DNA of 64,000 nt from Gillisia sp. CAL575 (GCF_000403785.1 NZ_APHJ01000026.1:124001-188000); one strand, 5' to 3'; numbered from the stretch's first letter, positions 25,724 to 35,323 are shown. Numbers and translations are program-made. The notes: a model not told the origin generated them from the letters alone.

Positions 25724-26239
25724 TTATATTTTTTTCATTTGCTGTTTCATCATGGTTATTTGCTCCTTTAGCATGCCATGTTTATCGAGTTTTTTAGCTT
25801 CAGTTAAAAGCATTTGAGCTTCTCTTTTTCTTCTTTTTGTCATTGCAATTCCGGCAAGATTTAATTTTGCCATAGCAAGATCTTGATCCATTGCTAGACC
25901 TAATTTTATAGCTTTCTTAAAATATTTTTCAGCCTTGGTTATATTTGTTTGAGAGAGCATTAAACCATTTAAGTACCAATAGTACCCTTGCTGTTTTTGA
26001 GTAAGTGCAATTTCTGGATCTTTTATTCTGTCCAACCATTTTTTTGCTCCAGGGAAATCTTGCTTTCTTAACCTTAAAAATGCCATAAGGATCATTTCAT
26101 TTTTAAAATATAAAAAAATAAAGATCAAAGAGAGAAGAATTAGCATAATACCATTTCCAATGTGACCCTCTATGAATTGCCACACAGATGCGATTACAAT
26201 TAATCCGGCTATTATTAATTTGAAATTTTTATTGAACAT
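25724..26239 (-). CDS. Membrane-anchored TPR-repeat protein
   Basis: A 171-residue protein with two transmembrane helices at about residues 8-25 and 31-48, followed by a soluble helical domain with tetratricopeptide-like repeats ('ALTQKQQGYYWYLNGLMLSQTNITKAEKYF'-like helices, then 'DLAMAKLNLAGIAMTKRRKR'). It probably serves as a scaffold at the inner membrane, although no partner is visible. It stands alone, divergent from rpmH. Confidence 0.75.
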   Translation of the reverse strand: MFNKNFKLIIAGLIVIASVWQFIEGHIGNGIMLILLSLIFIFLYFKNEMILMAFLRLRKQDFPGAKKWLDRIKDPEIALTQKQQGYYWYLNGLMLSQTNITKAEKYFKKAIKLGLAMDQDLAMAKLNLAGIAMTKRRKREAQMLLTEAKKLDKHGMLKEQITMMKQQMKKI

Positions 26240-26302
26240 AAGGCTGCTTTTTTAAGAGCGCAAAGTTAATAAAAACAATTACAAATTATTTTAAATTTGT
26301 TT

Positions 26303-26332
26303 TTGGAAGATATATAAGTCTTTGTATATTTG
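26303..26332 (+). promoter_or_regulatory. Promoter of rpmH
   Basis: TTG (26303-26305), a 19-bp spacer and TATATTTG (26325-26332) form the textbook Bacteroidota promoter. Transcription would start near 26339, leaving a leader of about 60 nt. Confidence 0.8.
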
Positions 26333-26401
26333 CCCGCAGTTTTAGAGATAGGTCTAAACTAGTTAAACCAAGAATTCCACAGAAGATTAAAGATAATTAA
26401 A

Positions 26402-26560
26402 ATGAAAAGAACATTTCAACCATCCAAGAGAAAAAGAAAAAACAAACACGGATTCAGAGAGCGCATGGCGAGTGTGAACGGAAGAAAGGTGTTAGCTAGA
26501 AGACGTGCAAAGGGTAGAAAAAAATTATCTGTTTCTTCAGAAACTAGACACAAACACTAG
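26402..26560 (+). CDS. rpmH: Ribosomal protein bL34
   Basis: A 52-residue, strongly basic protein beginning [18 protein letters not shown] and continuing with '[21 protein letters not shown]', which is the universal L34 sequence. It is part of the large ribosomal subunit. Flavobacterial L34 has this length with the short '[10 protein letters not shown]' tail. It is transcribed from its own consensus promoter and ends at a terminator. There is no dnaA or rnpA next to it, so the classical oriC neighbourhood is not present here. Confidence 0.98.
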   Translation: MKRTFQPSKRKRKNKHGFRERMASVNGRKVLARRRAKGRKKLSVSSETRHKH

Positions 26561-26582
26561 TGAAAATTAGTATTTAAATAAT

Positions 26583-26615
26583 AAGGTGTTACTTTTATAA
26601 GTAGCGCCTTTTTTT
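26583..26615 (+). terminator. Intrinsic terminator of rpmH
   Basis: Stem AAGGTGTTACTT / AAGTAGCGCCTT (12 bp with two G-T wobbles), 4-nt loop, then T7. It lies 22 bp after the rpmH stop. Confidence 0.85.
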
Positions 26616-26664
26616 ATATCTAATCATTTCTTTGTCATTATATAACTATTAAATTTCTCTTTAA

Positions 26665-29517
26665 ATGCCTAAAAACAGCCAACTTAAATGTGTTTTATTA
26701 ATCGGTTCGGGTCCAATTGTTATTGGTCAAGCTTGCGAATTTGATTACGCTGGTGCACAATCTCTTAAATCACTTAGGGAAGAGGGAATTGAAACAGTAC
26801 TTATCAATTCCAATCCTGCAACTATTATGACCGACCCATCAATGGCGGATCATGTATACTTGTTACCTCTTACTACTAAATCTATTGTTGAGATCCTTAA
26901 AAAACATCCAAATATAGATGCAGTTCTTCCAACAATGGGAGGACAAACTGCTTTGAACCTATGTATTGAAGCAGATGAAAAAGGAATATGGAACGATTTT
27001 GATGTGAAACTTATAGGTGTAGATATAGATGCTATAAATATTACTGAAGATAGAGAGAAATTCAAGCAATTAATGGGAAGGATAAATGTTCCCGTAGCTC
27101 CAGCTAAAACAGTAACTTCTTATCTGCAAGGAAAAGAAGTTGCGCAGGAATTTGGTTTTCCCTTGGTTATTCGTGCTTCATTTACTTTAGGAGGAAGTGG
27201 TGCTGCCTTTGTTCATAAAGCAGAGGATTTTGATGAGTTGCTTACTCGCGGACTTGAAGCATCGCCTATTCATGAAGTTTTAATAGATAAAGCCTTAATT
27301 GGATGGAAAGAATACGAGTTAGAACTTTTAAGAGATAAGAATGATAATGTTGTAATTATCTGTTCTATAGAGAATATGGACCCTATGGGTATACATACAG
27401 GAGATTCTATTACAGTTGCTCCTGCCATGACATTAAGTGATGTTACATTTCAGAAAATGAGAGATCTCGCTATCAAAATGATGCGCAATATTGGAGATTT
27501 TTCTGGAGGTTGTAACGTTCAATTCGCTGTAAGTCCAGATAAAAATGAAGATATAATTGCTGTGGAGATCAATCCTAGAGTATCAAGATCTTCTGCACTG
27601 GCCTCTAAAGCAACTGGGTATCCAATTGCAAAGATAGCTACAAAGCTGGCAATAGGATTTACATTAGATGAATTAGAGAACCAGATCACTAAATCTACTT
27701 CGGCATTATTCGAACCTACTTTAGATTATGTAATCGTGAAAATTCCTCGATGGAATTTCGATAAATTTGAAGGTAGCGATCGTACGTTAGGGCTTCAAAT
27801 GAAATCTGTAGGTGAAGTGATGGGAATTGGAAGATCTTTTCAAGAAGCTTTGCATAAGGCCACACAATCTTTAGAAATAAAGAGAAATGGACTTGGAGCA
27901 GATGGGAAAAGTTATACCAATTACGAACAGATTATAGATAAGTTAACTCATGCAAGCTGGGATAGAGTATTCGTGATTTATGATGCAATCCAAATTGGAA
28001 TTCCCTTAAGCAGAATTCATGAGATCACGAAAATTGATATGTGGTTCCTTAAGCAATACGAGGAATTATATGCATTGGAGGTTGAAATTTCAAAATTTAA
28101 TATAGATACTTTACCCAAGGATCTAATGCTAGAAGCTAAGCAGAAAGGTTTTGCAGATAGACAGATCGCGCATATGCTGAAATGTTTAGAAAGTCAAGTT
28201 TATAAAAGACGAGATGAGCTAAATATTAATAGAATCTTTAAATTGGTAGATACTTGTGCAGCCGAATTTAAAGCAGAAACTCCTTATTACTACTCCACAT
28301 TTGAAGCAGAAATTGAAAGGGCAGATGGATCTAGGTATGTGGATAATGAAAGTAAGGTAAGCGATAAAAAGAAAATAGTTGTTTTAGGATCTGGACCTAA
28401 TAGAATAGGTCAGGGAATAGAATTCGATTATAGTTGTGTACATGGGGTGCTTGCAGCTGCAGAATGTGGTTATGAAACTATTATGATCAACTGTAACCCT
28501 GAAACTGTTTCAACAGATTTTGATGTTGCAGATAAATTATATTTCGAACCAGTTTTCTGGGAGCATATCTACGATATTATTAGACATGAAAAACCAGAAG
28601 GCGTAATTGTTCAACTTGGTGGACAGACTGCTCTTAAACTTGCTGAAAAATTAGACAGATACGGGATAAAAGTAATAGGAACAAGCTTTCAATCTTTAGA
28701 TCTTGCGGAAGACAGAGGAAGTTTTTCTAAATTATTGAAAGATAATGATATTCCATTTCCAGAATTTGGAGTTGCTGAAACTGCAGATGAAGCCTTGGCG
28801 ATTGCAGATGAACTTGATTTTCCAATATTAGTTAGACCATCCTACGTTTTAGGAGGACAAGGAATGAAGATCGTGATTAATAAAAACGAATTAGAAGAAC
28901 ATGTTGTAGATCTCTTAAGTAAGATGCCTAACAACAAATTGCTTTTAGACCATTATTTAGATGGCGCTATAGAGGCTGAAGCAGATGCTATTTGTGATGG
29001 TGAGAATGTATACATTATTGGGATCATGGAACATATAGAGCCATGTGGAGTTCACTCTGGAGATTCTAATGCTTTACTTCCTCCTTTTAATTTAGGAGAT
29101 CTTGTAATGCAACAAATCAAAGACCATACAAACAAGATTGCATTAGCCTTAAATACCGTTGGACTAATTAATATCCAATTTGCTATTAAAGACGATATAG
29201 TTTATATCATAGAAGCTAATCCTAGAGCCTCTCGTACCGTTCCTTTTATTGCGAAGGCATATGGAGAGCCATATGTGAATTATGCAACTAAAGTAATGCT
29301 AGGTGAAAAGAAGGTGACAGATTTCGATTTTAATCCTCAGTTAACAGGATACGCAATTAAACAGCCGGTATTCTCTTTTGACAAATTTCATAATGTTAAT
29401 AAACAGTTAGGACCAGAAATGAAGAGTACCGGAGAAAGTATTCTTTTTATAGATAGTTTGAAGGATGATATCTTCTACGATCTATATGCGAGAAGAAAAA
29501 TGTATTTGAGTAAATAA
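26665..29517 (+). CDS. carB: Carbamoyl-phosphate synthase large subunit, short form
   Basis: A 950-residue enzyme that makes carbamoyl phosphate from bicarbonate, ammonia and two ATP, for arginine and pyrimidine synthesis. It has the two homologous ATP-grasp halves, each opening with an ATP-binding 'GSGPIVIGQACEFDYAG' / 'GSGPNRIGQGIEFDYS' segment, and 'EINPRVSRSSALASKATGYP' / 'EANPRASRTVPFIAKAYG' as metal-binding sites. It stops right after 'LGPEMKSTGES', so the C-terminal MGS-like allosteric domain of about 120 residues found in E. coli CarB is absent. This short form is what I recall for flavobacteria. The carA gene is not nearby. A terminator follows at once. Confidence 0.95.
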   Translation: MPKNSQLKCVLLIGSGPIVIGQACEFDYAGAQSLKSLREEGIETVLINSNPATIMTDPSMADHVYLLPLTTKSIVEILKKHPNIDAVLPTMGGQTALNLCIEADEKGIWNDFDVKLIGVDIDAINITEDREKFKQLMGRINVPVAPAKTVTSYLQGKEVAQEFGFPLVIRASFTLGGSGAAFVHKAEDFDELLTRGLEASPIHEVLIDKALIGWKEYELELLRDKNDNVVIICSIENMDPMGIHTGDSITVAPAMTLSDVTFQKMRDLAIKMMRNIGDFSGGCNVQFAVSPDKNEDIIAVEINPRVSRSSALASKATGYPIAKIATKLAIGFTLDELENQITKSTSALFEPTLDYVIVKIPRWNFDKFEGSDRTLGLQMKSVGEVMGIGRSFQEALHKATQSLEIKRNGLGADGKSYTNYEQIIDKLTHASWDRVFVIYDAIQIGIPLSRIHEITKIDMWFLKQYEELYALEVEISKFNIDTLPKDLMLEAKQKGFADRQIAHMLKCLESQVYKRRDELNINRIFKLVDTCAAEFKAETPYYYSTFEAEIERADGSRYVDNESKVSDKKKIVVLGSGPNRIGQGIEFDYSCVHGVLAAAECGYETIMINCNPETVSTDFDVADKLYFEPVFWEHIYDIIRHEKPEGVIVQLGGQTALKLAEKLDRYGIKVIGTSFQSLDLAEDRGSFSKLLKDNDIPFPEFGVAETADEALAIADELDFPILVRPSYVLGGQGMKIVINKNELEEHVVDLLSKMPNNKLLLDHYLDGAIEAEADAICDGENVYIIGIMEHIEPCGVHSGDSNALLPPFNLGDLVMQQIKDHTNKIALALNTVGLINIQFAIKDDIVYIIEANPRASRTVPFIAKAYGEPYVNYATKVMLGEKKVTDFDFNPQLTGYAIKQPVFSFDKFHNVNKQLGPEMKSTGESILFIDSLKDDIFYDLYARRKMYLSK

Positions 29518-29531
29518 TTTAAGGTTTATAG

Positions 29532-29565
29532 AAAAAAGGCTATTCATTATTGGATAGCCTTTTTT
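29532..29565 (+). terminator. Intrinsic terminator of carB
   Basis: AAAAAAGGCTAT and ATAGCCTTTTTT (12 bp, perfect) enclose a 10-nt loop, 14 bp after the carB stop. Confidence 0.9.
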
Positions 29566-29592
29566 ATTTTTAATTAATAAATTGTAAAGATC

Positions 29593-29985
29593 ATGAAAGA
29601 ATTAATGCTGATTTTTGGGGGCGTTTATGGAGGCTTGGCTGTTTTATTTGGCGCTTTTGGTGCCCATGCCTTAAAGAAAAGATTTTCAGAAGAACTTCAA
29701 AAAAGTTTCGAAACCGGCGTGCGTTACCAAATGTATCATGCTTTAATAATTATAATTTCTGGTGTGATCTTTCCATTTATAGAGACCTCTCAACAAATTA
29801 TGGGTTGGTGTTTTATAATTGGAGTAGTTCTATTTTCATTTAGTATCTATGGATTATGTTTGAGTTCTGCTAACAATAGTAAATGGAAATTTCTTGGACC
29901 AATTACTCCATTAGGAGGTTTATTATTATTAATTGGTTGGATCTTGTTCACTATCAATGCTTCAGAAATTGCTCTGTACCTATAG
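29593..29985 (+). CDS. DUF423 small inner-membrane protein
   Basis: A 130-residue protein with four hydrophobic helices. The start 'GGVYGGLAVLFGAFGAHALKKR', then 'SFETGVRYQMYHALIII' and 'LGPITPLGGLLLLIGW', form the DUF423 (YwdK/YgdD-like) signature. Its function is unknown. It is a single gene, convergent with the transporter. Confidence 0.92.
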   Translation: MKELMLIFGGVYGGLAVLFGAFGAHALKKRFSEELQKSFETGVRYQMYHALIIIISGVIFPFIETSQQIMGWCFIIGVVLFSFSIYGLCLSSANNSKWKFLGPITPLGGLLLLIGWILFTINASEIALYL

Positions 29986-29997
29986 ATTAGGATTTGG

Positions 29998-30957
29998 TTA
30001 TTCTGAAATTGTGTCTATTCTCTTCCTATATTTTTCAGCAAAAATGGTTACTATTAAGAGTTGCAGAATATGATATAGCATGATTGGCAGCAGAAATATT
30101 CCTACGCTAGCACTTGCACCAAATATAATTTTTACCATTACCGATCCATGAACTAAAGATTTTTTTGTTCCGCAGAATTTTGCGGTAATAGTATCTTGAA
30201 TACTGAAATTTAGCCATTTACAAATCACTCCAATTAGAAAATACATTGTGAAGAATAATAAAATTACTATACCCGTGATCTTTAAAAGATCATAAATATT
30301 GATATTCTCGAATAAGCCAGAATTAAAGGAATTGCTAAAACTTGTATAAACAATAAGTACAATAACTGCCTTATCGAAGTAACCAAGCTTAGTGTTATGT
30401 TTACGTGCAAATTTACCTAAATATCTTTGTAGTAAAAGTCCTAAAATTAGTGGAAGAACAATTTGCAAGCAGAGTTTATACAGGATCACTAAAAAGTCAA
30501 AATCTCCAGATTTAGCCATGAAAAAACTCAACCATAATGGAGTGATTAAGATTCCAATAAGCCCTGAAATACTTGCATTAAAAATGGCTGTAGGAAGATT
30601 CCCTTTAGCAATGGCAACCATTACCACCGAGGATGAAACGGTAGAGGGTAAAACACCTAAGAAAAAGACAGAAAGCCATAATTCCGATTGCGTGCCGCTT
30701 TCAAATAGTGGAATGAATAAAAAAGTAAGCAGGGGAAAAATTAAAAATGTTGAAAGTTGAATAAGGATGTGAGCTTTAAAATTTAGAAAGCCTAACTTTA
30801 ATTCTTCTGGCGCAAGTTTTAAGCCATAGAAAAAGAATATAAAAGCAATTCCAAGGTCGGTAATTGTCCCAATGGGAAGATTGGAGAGTGCTGTTGGAAA
30901 GAAAAATGCTAATAAAATTGCTAAAAATAAGCTTAGAATAAACCCGTTGAATTTCAA
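29998..30957 (-). CDS. Bile acid:sodium symporter-like transporter (YfeH type)
   Basis: A 319-residue inner-membrane protein with about ten hydrophobic helices spread over its whole length. 'FFYGLKLAPEELKLG', 'GVLPSTVSSSVVMVAIAKGN' and 'FCGTKKSLVHGSVM' match the SBF-like family (YfeH/DUF4137 branch), which is sodium-linked and distantly related to the bile acid and arsenite ACR3 carriers. The substrate is unknown. The gene starts directly after the thioesterase stop (no gap), so it is the downstream member of a two- or three-gene unit with that enzyme and the small membrane protein. Confidence 0.87.
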   Translation of the reverse strand: MKFNGFILSLFLAILLAFFFPTALSNLPIGTITDLGIAFIFFFYGLKLAPEELKLGFLNFKAHILIQLSTFLIFPLLTFLFIPLFESGTQSELWLSVFFLGVLPSTVSSSVVMVAIAKGNLPTAIFNASISGLIGILITPLWLSFFMAKSGDFDFLVILYKLCLQIVLPLILGLLLQRYLGKFARKHNTKLGYFDKAVIVLIVYTSFSNSFNSGLFENINIYDLLKITGIVILLFFTMYFLIGVICKWLNFSIQDTITAKFCGTKKSLVHGSVMVKIIFGASASVGIFLLPIMLYHILQLLIVTIFAEKYRKRIDTISE

Positions 30958-31503
30958 TTATAGCTCAATTTTAACGTTATATTCATCTAGTAAGTGAATG
31001 TATTCCTTAGAAGAGAAATCTGTTTCATGAAATTCTTTTTGTCGCTTAAATTTCATTTTATTTCGCTTAACACATTTTACAAATCTTCTTATATCATCAT
31101 CAGTCTCCAAAATAAGTCCTGGTACGGGTAATGATTTTCCTTCCTTGTCCTTTGCAACCATTGTAAAATAAGAGGAATTACAATGGTTCACTTTTCCAGA
31201 CTGGATATTTTCAGATTCTACTCTTATTCCAATTACCATAGAACTTGTACCCACATAATTTACAGATGCCTTAAGTGTAACCAATTCGCCAATTTCTATA
31301 GGTTTCAAGAAATCTACCGTATCTACGCTCGCAGTTACACAATATGCTCTAGAGTGTTTTGAGCCACATGCAAAAGCAATTTGATCTAATAATGAAAGTA
31401 GGTGGCCTCCATGTATCTTTCCATTGAAATTAGAATGGGAGGGAAGCATTAATTCTGAAATCTCTACCTGAGATTCGGTTATTTTTTTGTGTGATTTTTC
31501 CAT
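30958..31503 (-). CDS. Hot-dog fold acyl-CoA thioesterase
   Basis: A 181-residue cytoplasmic enzyme that hydrolyses acyl-CoA to free acid and CoA. The hot-dog motif 'FNGKIHGGHLLSLLDQIAFACG' gives the helix and active-site Asp/His region, followed by 'TASVDTVDFLKPIEIGELV'. The family is the single-hot-dog YciA/BACH-like type that works as a hexamer. The C-terminal stretch from about residue 135 is basic and charged. It lies between the transporter gene (downstream, no gap) and the small membrane protein gene (start and stop overlap by one base). Confidence 0.88.
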   Translation of the reverse strand: MEKSHKKITESQVEISELMLPSHSNFNGKIHGGHLLSLLDQIAFACGSKHSRAYCVTASVDTVDFLKPIEIGELVTLKASVNYVGTSSMVIGIRVESENIQSGKVNHCNSSYFTMVAKDKEGKSLPVPGLILETDDDIRRFVKCVKRNKMKFKRQKEFHETDFSSKEYIHLLDEYNVKIEL

Positions 31504-31871
31504 TATCGGTCTCTAAAATGTGGGGATTGGGCTTCTTCAACTTCGGTAATAAAATAAGAGGAATCGCCCCAAAAGAAAAATTTAGTATAGCGCTCAACAT
31601 AGGTGAGTTTGACATAATTCCCTTCATTGTTTTGAAGCTTCTTAATAACTTCTTCCTTACCACTTAAAACTGAAAATTGAAAAATCTGTGCCCCACTAAT
31701 CCCTTGGCTAATCTCTCCTTCCCAGGTTTTTACAATCACTCCTTTATTACTAAACTTAATAAGCTCGCCACTTCTGGTTCCTTCGCTGTAAGGCACCAAA
31801 CTCACGAATACGAAATATAGGATGTACAGTAAAAAGAGTGCTCCAAGAAAATAAAATAAAAATCTTTTCAT
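31503..31871 (-). CDS. Small membrane-anchored protein of unknown function
   Basis: A 122-residue protein with one N-terminal membrane helix (about residues 5-27) and a small beta-rich domain outside ('TRSGELIKFSNKGVIVKTWEGEI', 'VKLTYVERYTKFFFWGDSSYF'). Flavobacterial homologues are often mislabelled 6-phosphogluconate dehydrogenase; nothing in this sequence supports that. The overlap with the thioesterase and 1-bp gap to the serine hydrolase suggest co-transcription. Confidence 0.75.
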   Translation of the reverse strand: MKRFLFYFLGALFLLYILYFVFVSLVPYSEGTRSGELIKFSNKGVIVKTWEGEISQGISGAQIFQFSVLSGKEEVIKKLQNNEGNYVKLTYVERYTKFFFWGDSSYFITEVEEAQSPHFRDR

Positions 31872-31872
31872 A

Positions 31873-33021
31873 TTATAAGGCGTTATATACTTTGTTCATG
31901 AATGTTTCAATTTGAGATGGCTCTAGCCATCTTGTTACTATTACTAAATTTTCAGCTTGGTCTATCACTATAAAATTACCTCCGAATCCAGCCGCATAAA
32001 AAATATCCTCAGAAAGTCCTTTCCAATGCCTATCTCCAAGTTTATTTAGCCACCACATATACCCATAATTTGCATTTGGAATAGAGGGTTGAATAGCTTC
32101 TTTTATAGTTTTAGCGGAAATTAATTGCGTATCATTCCACTTACCATTATTCTCGAAAAGCAATCCAAATTTAGCCATATCTAGGGAATTTATAAACATA
32201 CCACCCCCGGAATGTCCTCCACCTGTAACAGATTGCATTTTTTGTCCGTCAAGATCTATCCAGCTATTTTCAGACCCAAACCATCGCCAGGTGGTAGAAG
32301 CACCAATAGGATCCATTATTTTTTCCTTTAAAACTTGTGGAAGTGGATTCCTCCAAACTTGTAAAAGGGAGTAAGCCAGTAAATTAACTCTAACATCATT
32401 ATATTCGAATATGGTTCCGGGAATATTTAATTTTCTATTTTTCCAATCGTCTAAATCACCTTCAGATGGAGGTCTATCAGCCCAATCTAAGCCTCCCCAG
32501 AGTTCACCACTCCAATCTGAATTTTGTTGTAATAAGTGTTTCCAGGTAATTTCAGCATTATGTTTACCATCAAAAGTACCATCCCAAACATATTTGGTCA
32601 GAGGATCCTCAAAATTATCAATTAATCCTTTATCCAAAGCGAGTAGGGCGGTGGTGGATAAAAAACTTTTAGTTACACTAAAGGTCATATCTACTCTTTC
32701 TGGATTTCCCCATTGAGCTATAATATATCCATCTTTTAAGATAACCCCTGTAGGACCACCACGTGTCTTGGTTGGCCCAGTGATCCCATGGAATGGTTCT
32801 TTACTAAATCCCTCTAGAATTGCAATTCTTAGGTCCTTAGAACCAGAATATTCGTTTTCTGTAGCAAATTCTATTGCATCATTTAACTTTGCTGCATCTA
32901 TTTTAAAATCCTTAGGATCTTTCAATTCCCACGAACTTCCAGTTGGGAAGTAAGAAGTTTGAGAATATAACGAACTAGTAAAAAAGAAAGAAAGGAAGAA
33001 TAGCCTAATTAATAGTTTCAT
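31873..33021 (-). CDS. Exported serine hydrolase of the class C beta-lactamase family
   Basis: A 382-residue exported enzyme with a signal peptide ending near 'FTSSLYSQ' (residue 20). The catalytic 'SVTKSF' gives the SxxK motif (Ser and Lys), 'YNDVRVN' the YxN-like second motif, and a 'GGHSGGGM' segment follows. It should be a periplasmic or surface esterase, amidase or D-peptidase; families of this type are not necessarily beta-lactamases. It lies in a row of minus-strand genes between RmuC (4 bp away) and the small membrane protein. Confidence 0.88.
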   Translation of the reverse strand: MKLLIRLFFLSFFFTSSLYSQTSYFPTGSSWELKDPKDFKIDAAKLNDAIEFATENEYSGSKDLRIAILEGFSKEPFHGITGPTKTRGGPTGVILKDGYIIAQWGNPERVDMTFSVTKSFLSTTALLALDKGLIDNFEDPLTKYVWDGTFDGKHNAEITWKHLLQQNSDWSGELWGGLDWADRPPSEGDLDDWKNRKLNIPGTIFEYNDVRVNLLAYSLLQVWRNPLPQVLKEKIMDPIGASTTWRWFGSENSWIDLDGQKMQSVTGGGHSGGGMFINSLDMAKFGLLFENNGKWNDTQLISAKTIKEAIQPSIPNANYGYMWWLNKLGDRHWKGLSEDIFYAAGFGGNFIVIDQAENLVIVTRWLEPSQIETFMNKVYNAL

Positions 33022-33025
33022 ATAA

Positions 33026-34471
33026 TTATTGAGTTAATGTATTGCTCTTTGTTTCTATATTTTCATCTAAATCTTCCTGAGATTGAGCTAACAATTTAGT
33101 GTTTAATTGTTTATTGGCTTTAGCCCCCAGCTTTTTTAAACGTTCTACTTTTCTAATAAGATTTCCTTTTCCAGTCAACTTTTTCATGGCACTGTCATAG
33201 GTGTTTTGTACAGTTCCTATTTGCTTGCCAACCTTTATTAGGTCTTCGGTTAAATTAGCAAAAGAATCGTATAAAGCTCCGGCCTGAGTTGCAATATCTA
33301 TGGCATTTTGCTTTTGCTTCTCATTTTGCCACATACTATCTATAGTTTTGAGAACGGCCAAAAGGGTAGTAGGAGTTACAATAATAATATTTTTATCAAA
33401 AGCATCATTATATAAATGAGGATAGCTATTAGATGCCACGGCAAATGCAGCTTCTATTGGAATAAAAAGCAAGACAAAATCTGGGCTTTCCATTTGATAC
33501 AAGGCATGATAATTTTTTGCTCCTAATTCGTCTACCCGTTTTTTTACTGAAATCACATGGTTCTTTAGATGTAGTGATTTTTGAGATTCATCATCGTCAT
33601 TCATATAACGCTCATAAGCATTTAGAGAAACCTTAGAGTCGATGATCATTTTCTTTTCTCCCGGCAAATGGATCACCACATCGGGCATCACTCTTTTCCC
33701 ATTCTCATTGTGAAAGTTCTGCTGAACAAAATATTCGCTGTCTTTCTGGAGTCCGCTTCGTTCTAAAACCCTTTCCAATACCATTTCTCCCCAATTCCCC
33801 TGCATTTTATTGTCACCTTTTAATGCTTTGGTAAGATTGATTGCTTCTTCGCTGATTTTAAGATTCTGTTTGTTTAAATGCACTAGCTGTTCGCCTAGTT
33901 GAGCATGTCTTTGAATGAAATCGGTATTGTTTTTATCTACCTTTTGCTCGAAGCTTTTAATTTTCTCTCCAAGTGGATCTAATATATTTTGAATATTCTC
34001 TTTATTCATCAAAGTGAATTTCTCCGATTTTTGCTCAAAAATCTTGTTGGCGAGATTTTCAAATTCTTTACTGAAGCGTTCTTGTAATTGTTCAACTTCC
34101 TTTTTTTGTTCAGAATTTTTATGAGCTAAACTTTCAAATTCCGAGTTCCTAGTAGCCAGTTCTGTACTCAAGAAATCTTTTTCTTTTCTTATAAATTCCC
34201 TCTCAGTTTCAATTTTAGTCAATTGTTTTTCTAAAAGTTGTTTGGCTTCATAATTAGTTTTTTTAATATCTTCTAAGCTGTTGTTATGCTGATTTTTAAC
34301 TTCTTCTAAATGATGTTTTAATTGAATATTTTCGGCATTGATTATTTCAGAAGAAGCTTTCATCTTAAGCTTGGTTAGAAGATACCCAGTCCCTATTCCT
34401 AGAACTAGGGATATGCTAAAAATGAGGGGTATTAAAATGGATTCAGTCATAGATGGATTCCCTTTCTTCAA
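33026..34471 (-). CDS. rmuC: DNA recombination protein RmuC
   Basis: A 481-residue protein with an N-terminal membrane helix (about 10-30), a long coiled coil (35-170) and the RmuC nuclease-like domain, with 'GNWGEMVLERVLERSGL', 'PDVVIHLPGEKKMIIDSKVSL' and 'PIEAAFAVA' as core motifs. In E. coli it limits inversions at short repeats. The chosen start could be seven codons late; 'MTESILIPLIF' (internal Met 8) has the more typical N-terminus. Confidence 0.92.
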   Translation of the reverse strand: MKKGNPSMTESILIPLIFSISLVLGIGTGYLLTKLKMKASSEIINAENIQLKHHLEEVKNQHNNSLEDIKKTNYEAKQLLEKQLTKIETEREFIRKEKDFLSTELATRNSEFESLAHKNSEQKKEVEQLQERFSKEFENLANKIFEQKSEKFTLMNKENIQNILDPLGEKIKSFEQKVDKNNTDFIQRHAQLGEQLVHLNKQNLKISEEAINLTKALKGDNKMQGNWGEMVLERVLERSGLQKDSEYFVQQNFHNENGKRVMPDVVIHLPGEKKMIIDSKVSLNAYERYMNDDDESQKSLHLKNHVISVKKRVDELGAKNYHALYQMESPDFVLLFIPIEAAFAVASNSYPHLYNDAFDKNIIIVTPTTLLAVLKTIDSMWQNEKQKQNAIDIATQAGALYDSFANLTEDLIKVGKQIGTVQNTYDSAMKKLTGKGNLIRKVERLKKLGAKANKQLNTKLLAQSQEDLDENIETKSNTLTQ

Positions 34472-34527
34472 ATATACTTAATTGAATTTCTTTTGAAGAG
34501 AATAATATTGAATTCGAAAGGAACCTA

Positions 34528-35298
34528 TTAAGTTCTAATTTTAAATGAAACCGATTCATTATCAAAATAAATAAGATCGCTAGGAAAGATGTTTGAAAAT
34601 GAATTTTTTTCTATAAGCTCCTTGGGAGTGCCAGCAATTACCTTGTCATTTTCCATGATTATAATTTTGTCACAGAGCTGAAGCGCTAAATTAATTTCAT
34701 GTGTTGCAAAGAGAATACTTTTATTAGTCTCTGTAGTAAGTTTTTTTAAGAGTTTAAGCACATAAGCTTGATGATACATATCTAAGTGCGTGGTAGGTTC
34801 GTCTAGAATTATAAAAGGAGTATCCTGCGCTAATGCTCTTGCAATTAGCACTTTTTGAAGCTGACCATCGCTCAACTCGAAACATCTTTTATCTTTAAGA
34901 GCTTCAATATTCACCAATTCTATTGCAGTTTGAATTTTATATCTGTCTTCTTTTGATAATGATCCGATCCAATTAGTATAGGGCTGTCTTCCTAAGGCGA
35001 TCAATTCAGAAACGCTTAAATTTTTGGATATCGGTTGTTCTGTAAGCACCACGCTAATGGTTTTTGCCAGATCTTCAGAAGAAAGTTTATGTAGATTCTT
35101 ATTCAAAATTGAAACTTCTCCCTTTAAATACGGTTGTACACCGCTTAGACTTCTTAATAGCGTAGATTTTCCAACACCATTTACACCTATAAGTCCTACC
35201 AATTCGCCTTCATCAATTTCGAGGTTAATAGCACTAGCAATGCAGGTATCACCCGATTTATTTCGGTAACCAATACTTAGATTATTGGCGCTAATCAC
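34528..35298 (-). CDS. btuD: Cobalamin ABC importer, ATPase (BtuD-like)
   Basis: A 256-residue ATP-binding subunit of a FecCD-type ABC importer. Walker A is 'GVNGVGKSTLLRSL', the signature is 'LSDGQLQKVLIARALAQ' (D in place of the usual G), and Walker B is 'FIILDEPTTHLD'; the H-loop is 'LFATHEINLAL'. It pairs with the permease gene 25 bp upstream. B12 as substrate is inferred from the cobalamin riboswitch and receptor next to the locus; iron-siderophore or haem transport cannot be excluded on the protein alone. Confidence 0.85.
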   Translation of the reverse strand: MISANNLSIGYRNKSGDTCIASAINLEIDEGELVGLIGVNGVGKSTLLRSLSGVQPYLKGEVSILNKNLHKLSSEDLAKTISVVLTEQPISKNLSVSELIALGRQPYTNWIGSLSKEDRYKIQTAIELVNIEALKDKRCFELSDGQLQKVLIARALAQDTPFIILDEPTTHLDMYHQAYVLKLLKKLTTETNKSILFATHEINLALQLCDKIIIMENDKVIAGTPKELIEKNSFSNIFPSDLIYFDNESVSFKIRT

Positions 35299-35323
35299 TT
35301 TATTTGAAGTAGATGTTTTGATA

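Noticed and set aside
26240-26660. Replication origin near rpmH
   Set aside because: No dnaA, rnpA or cluster of DnaA boxes was seen; in Bacteroidota rpmH is often far from the origin.
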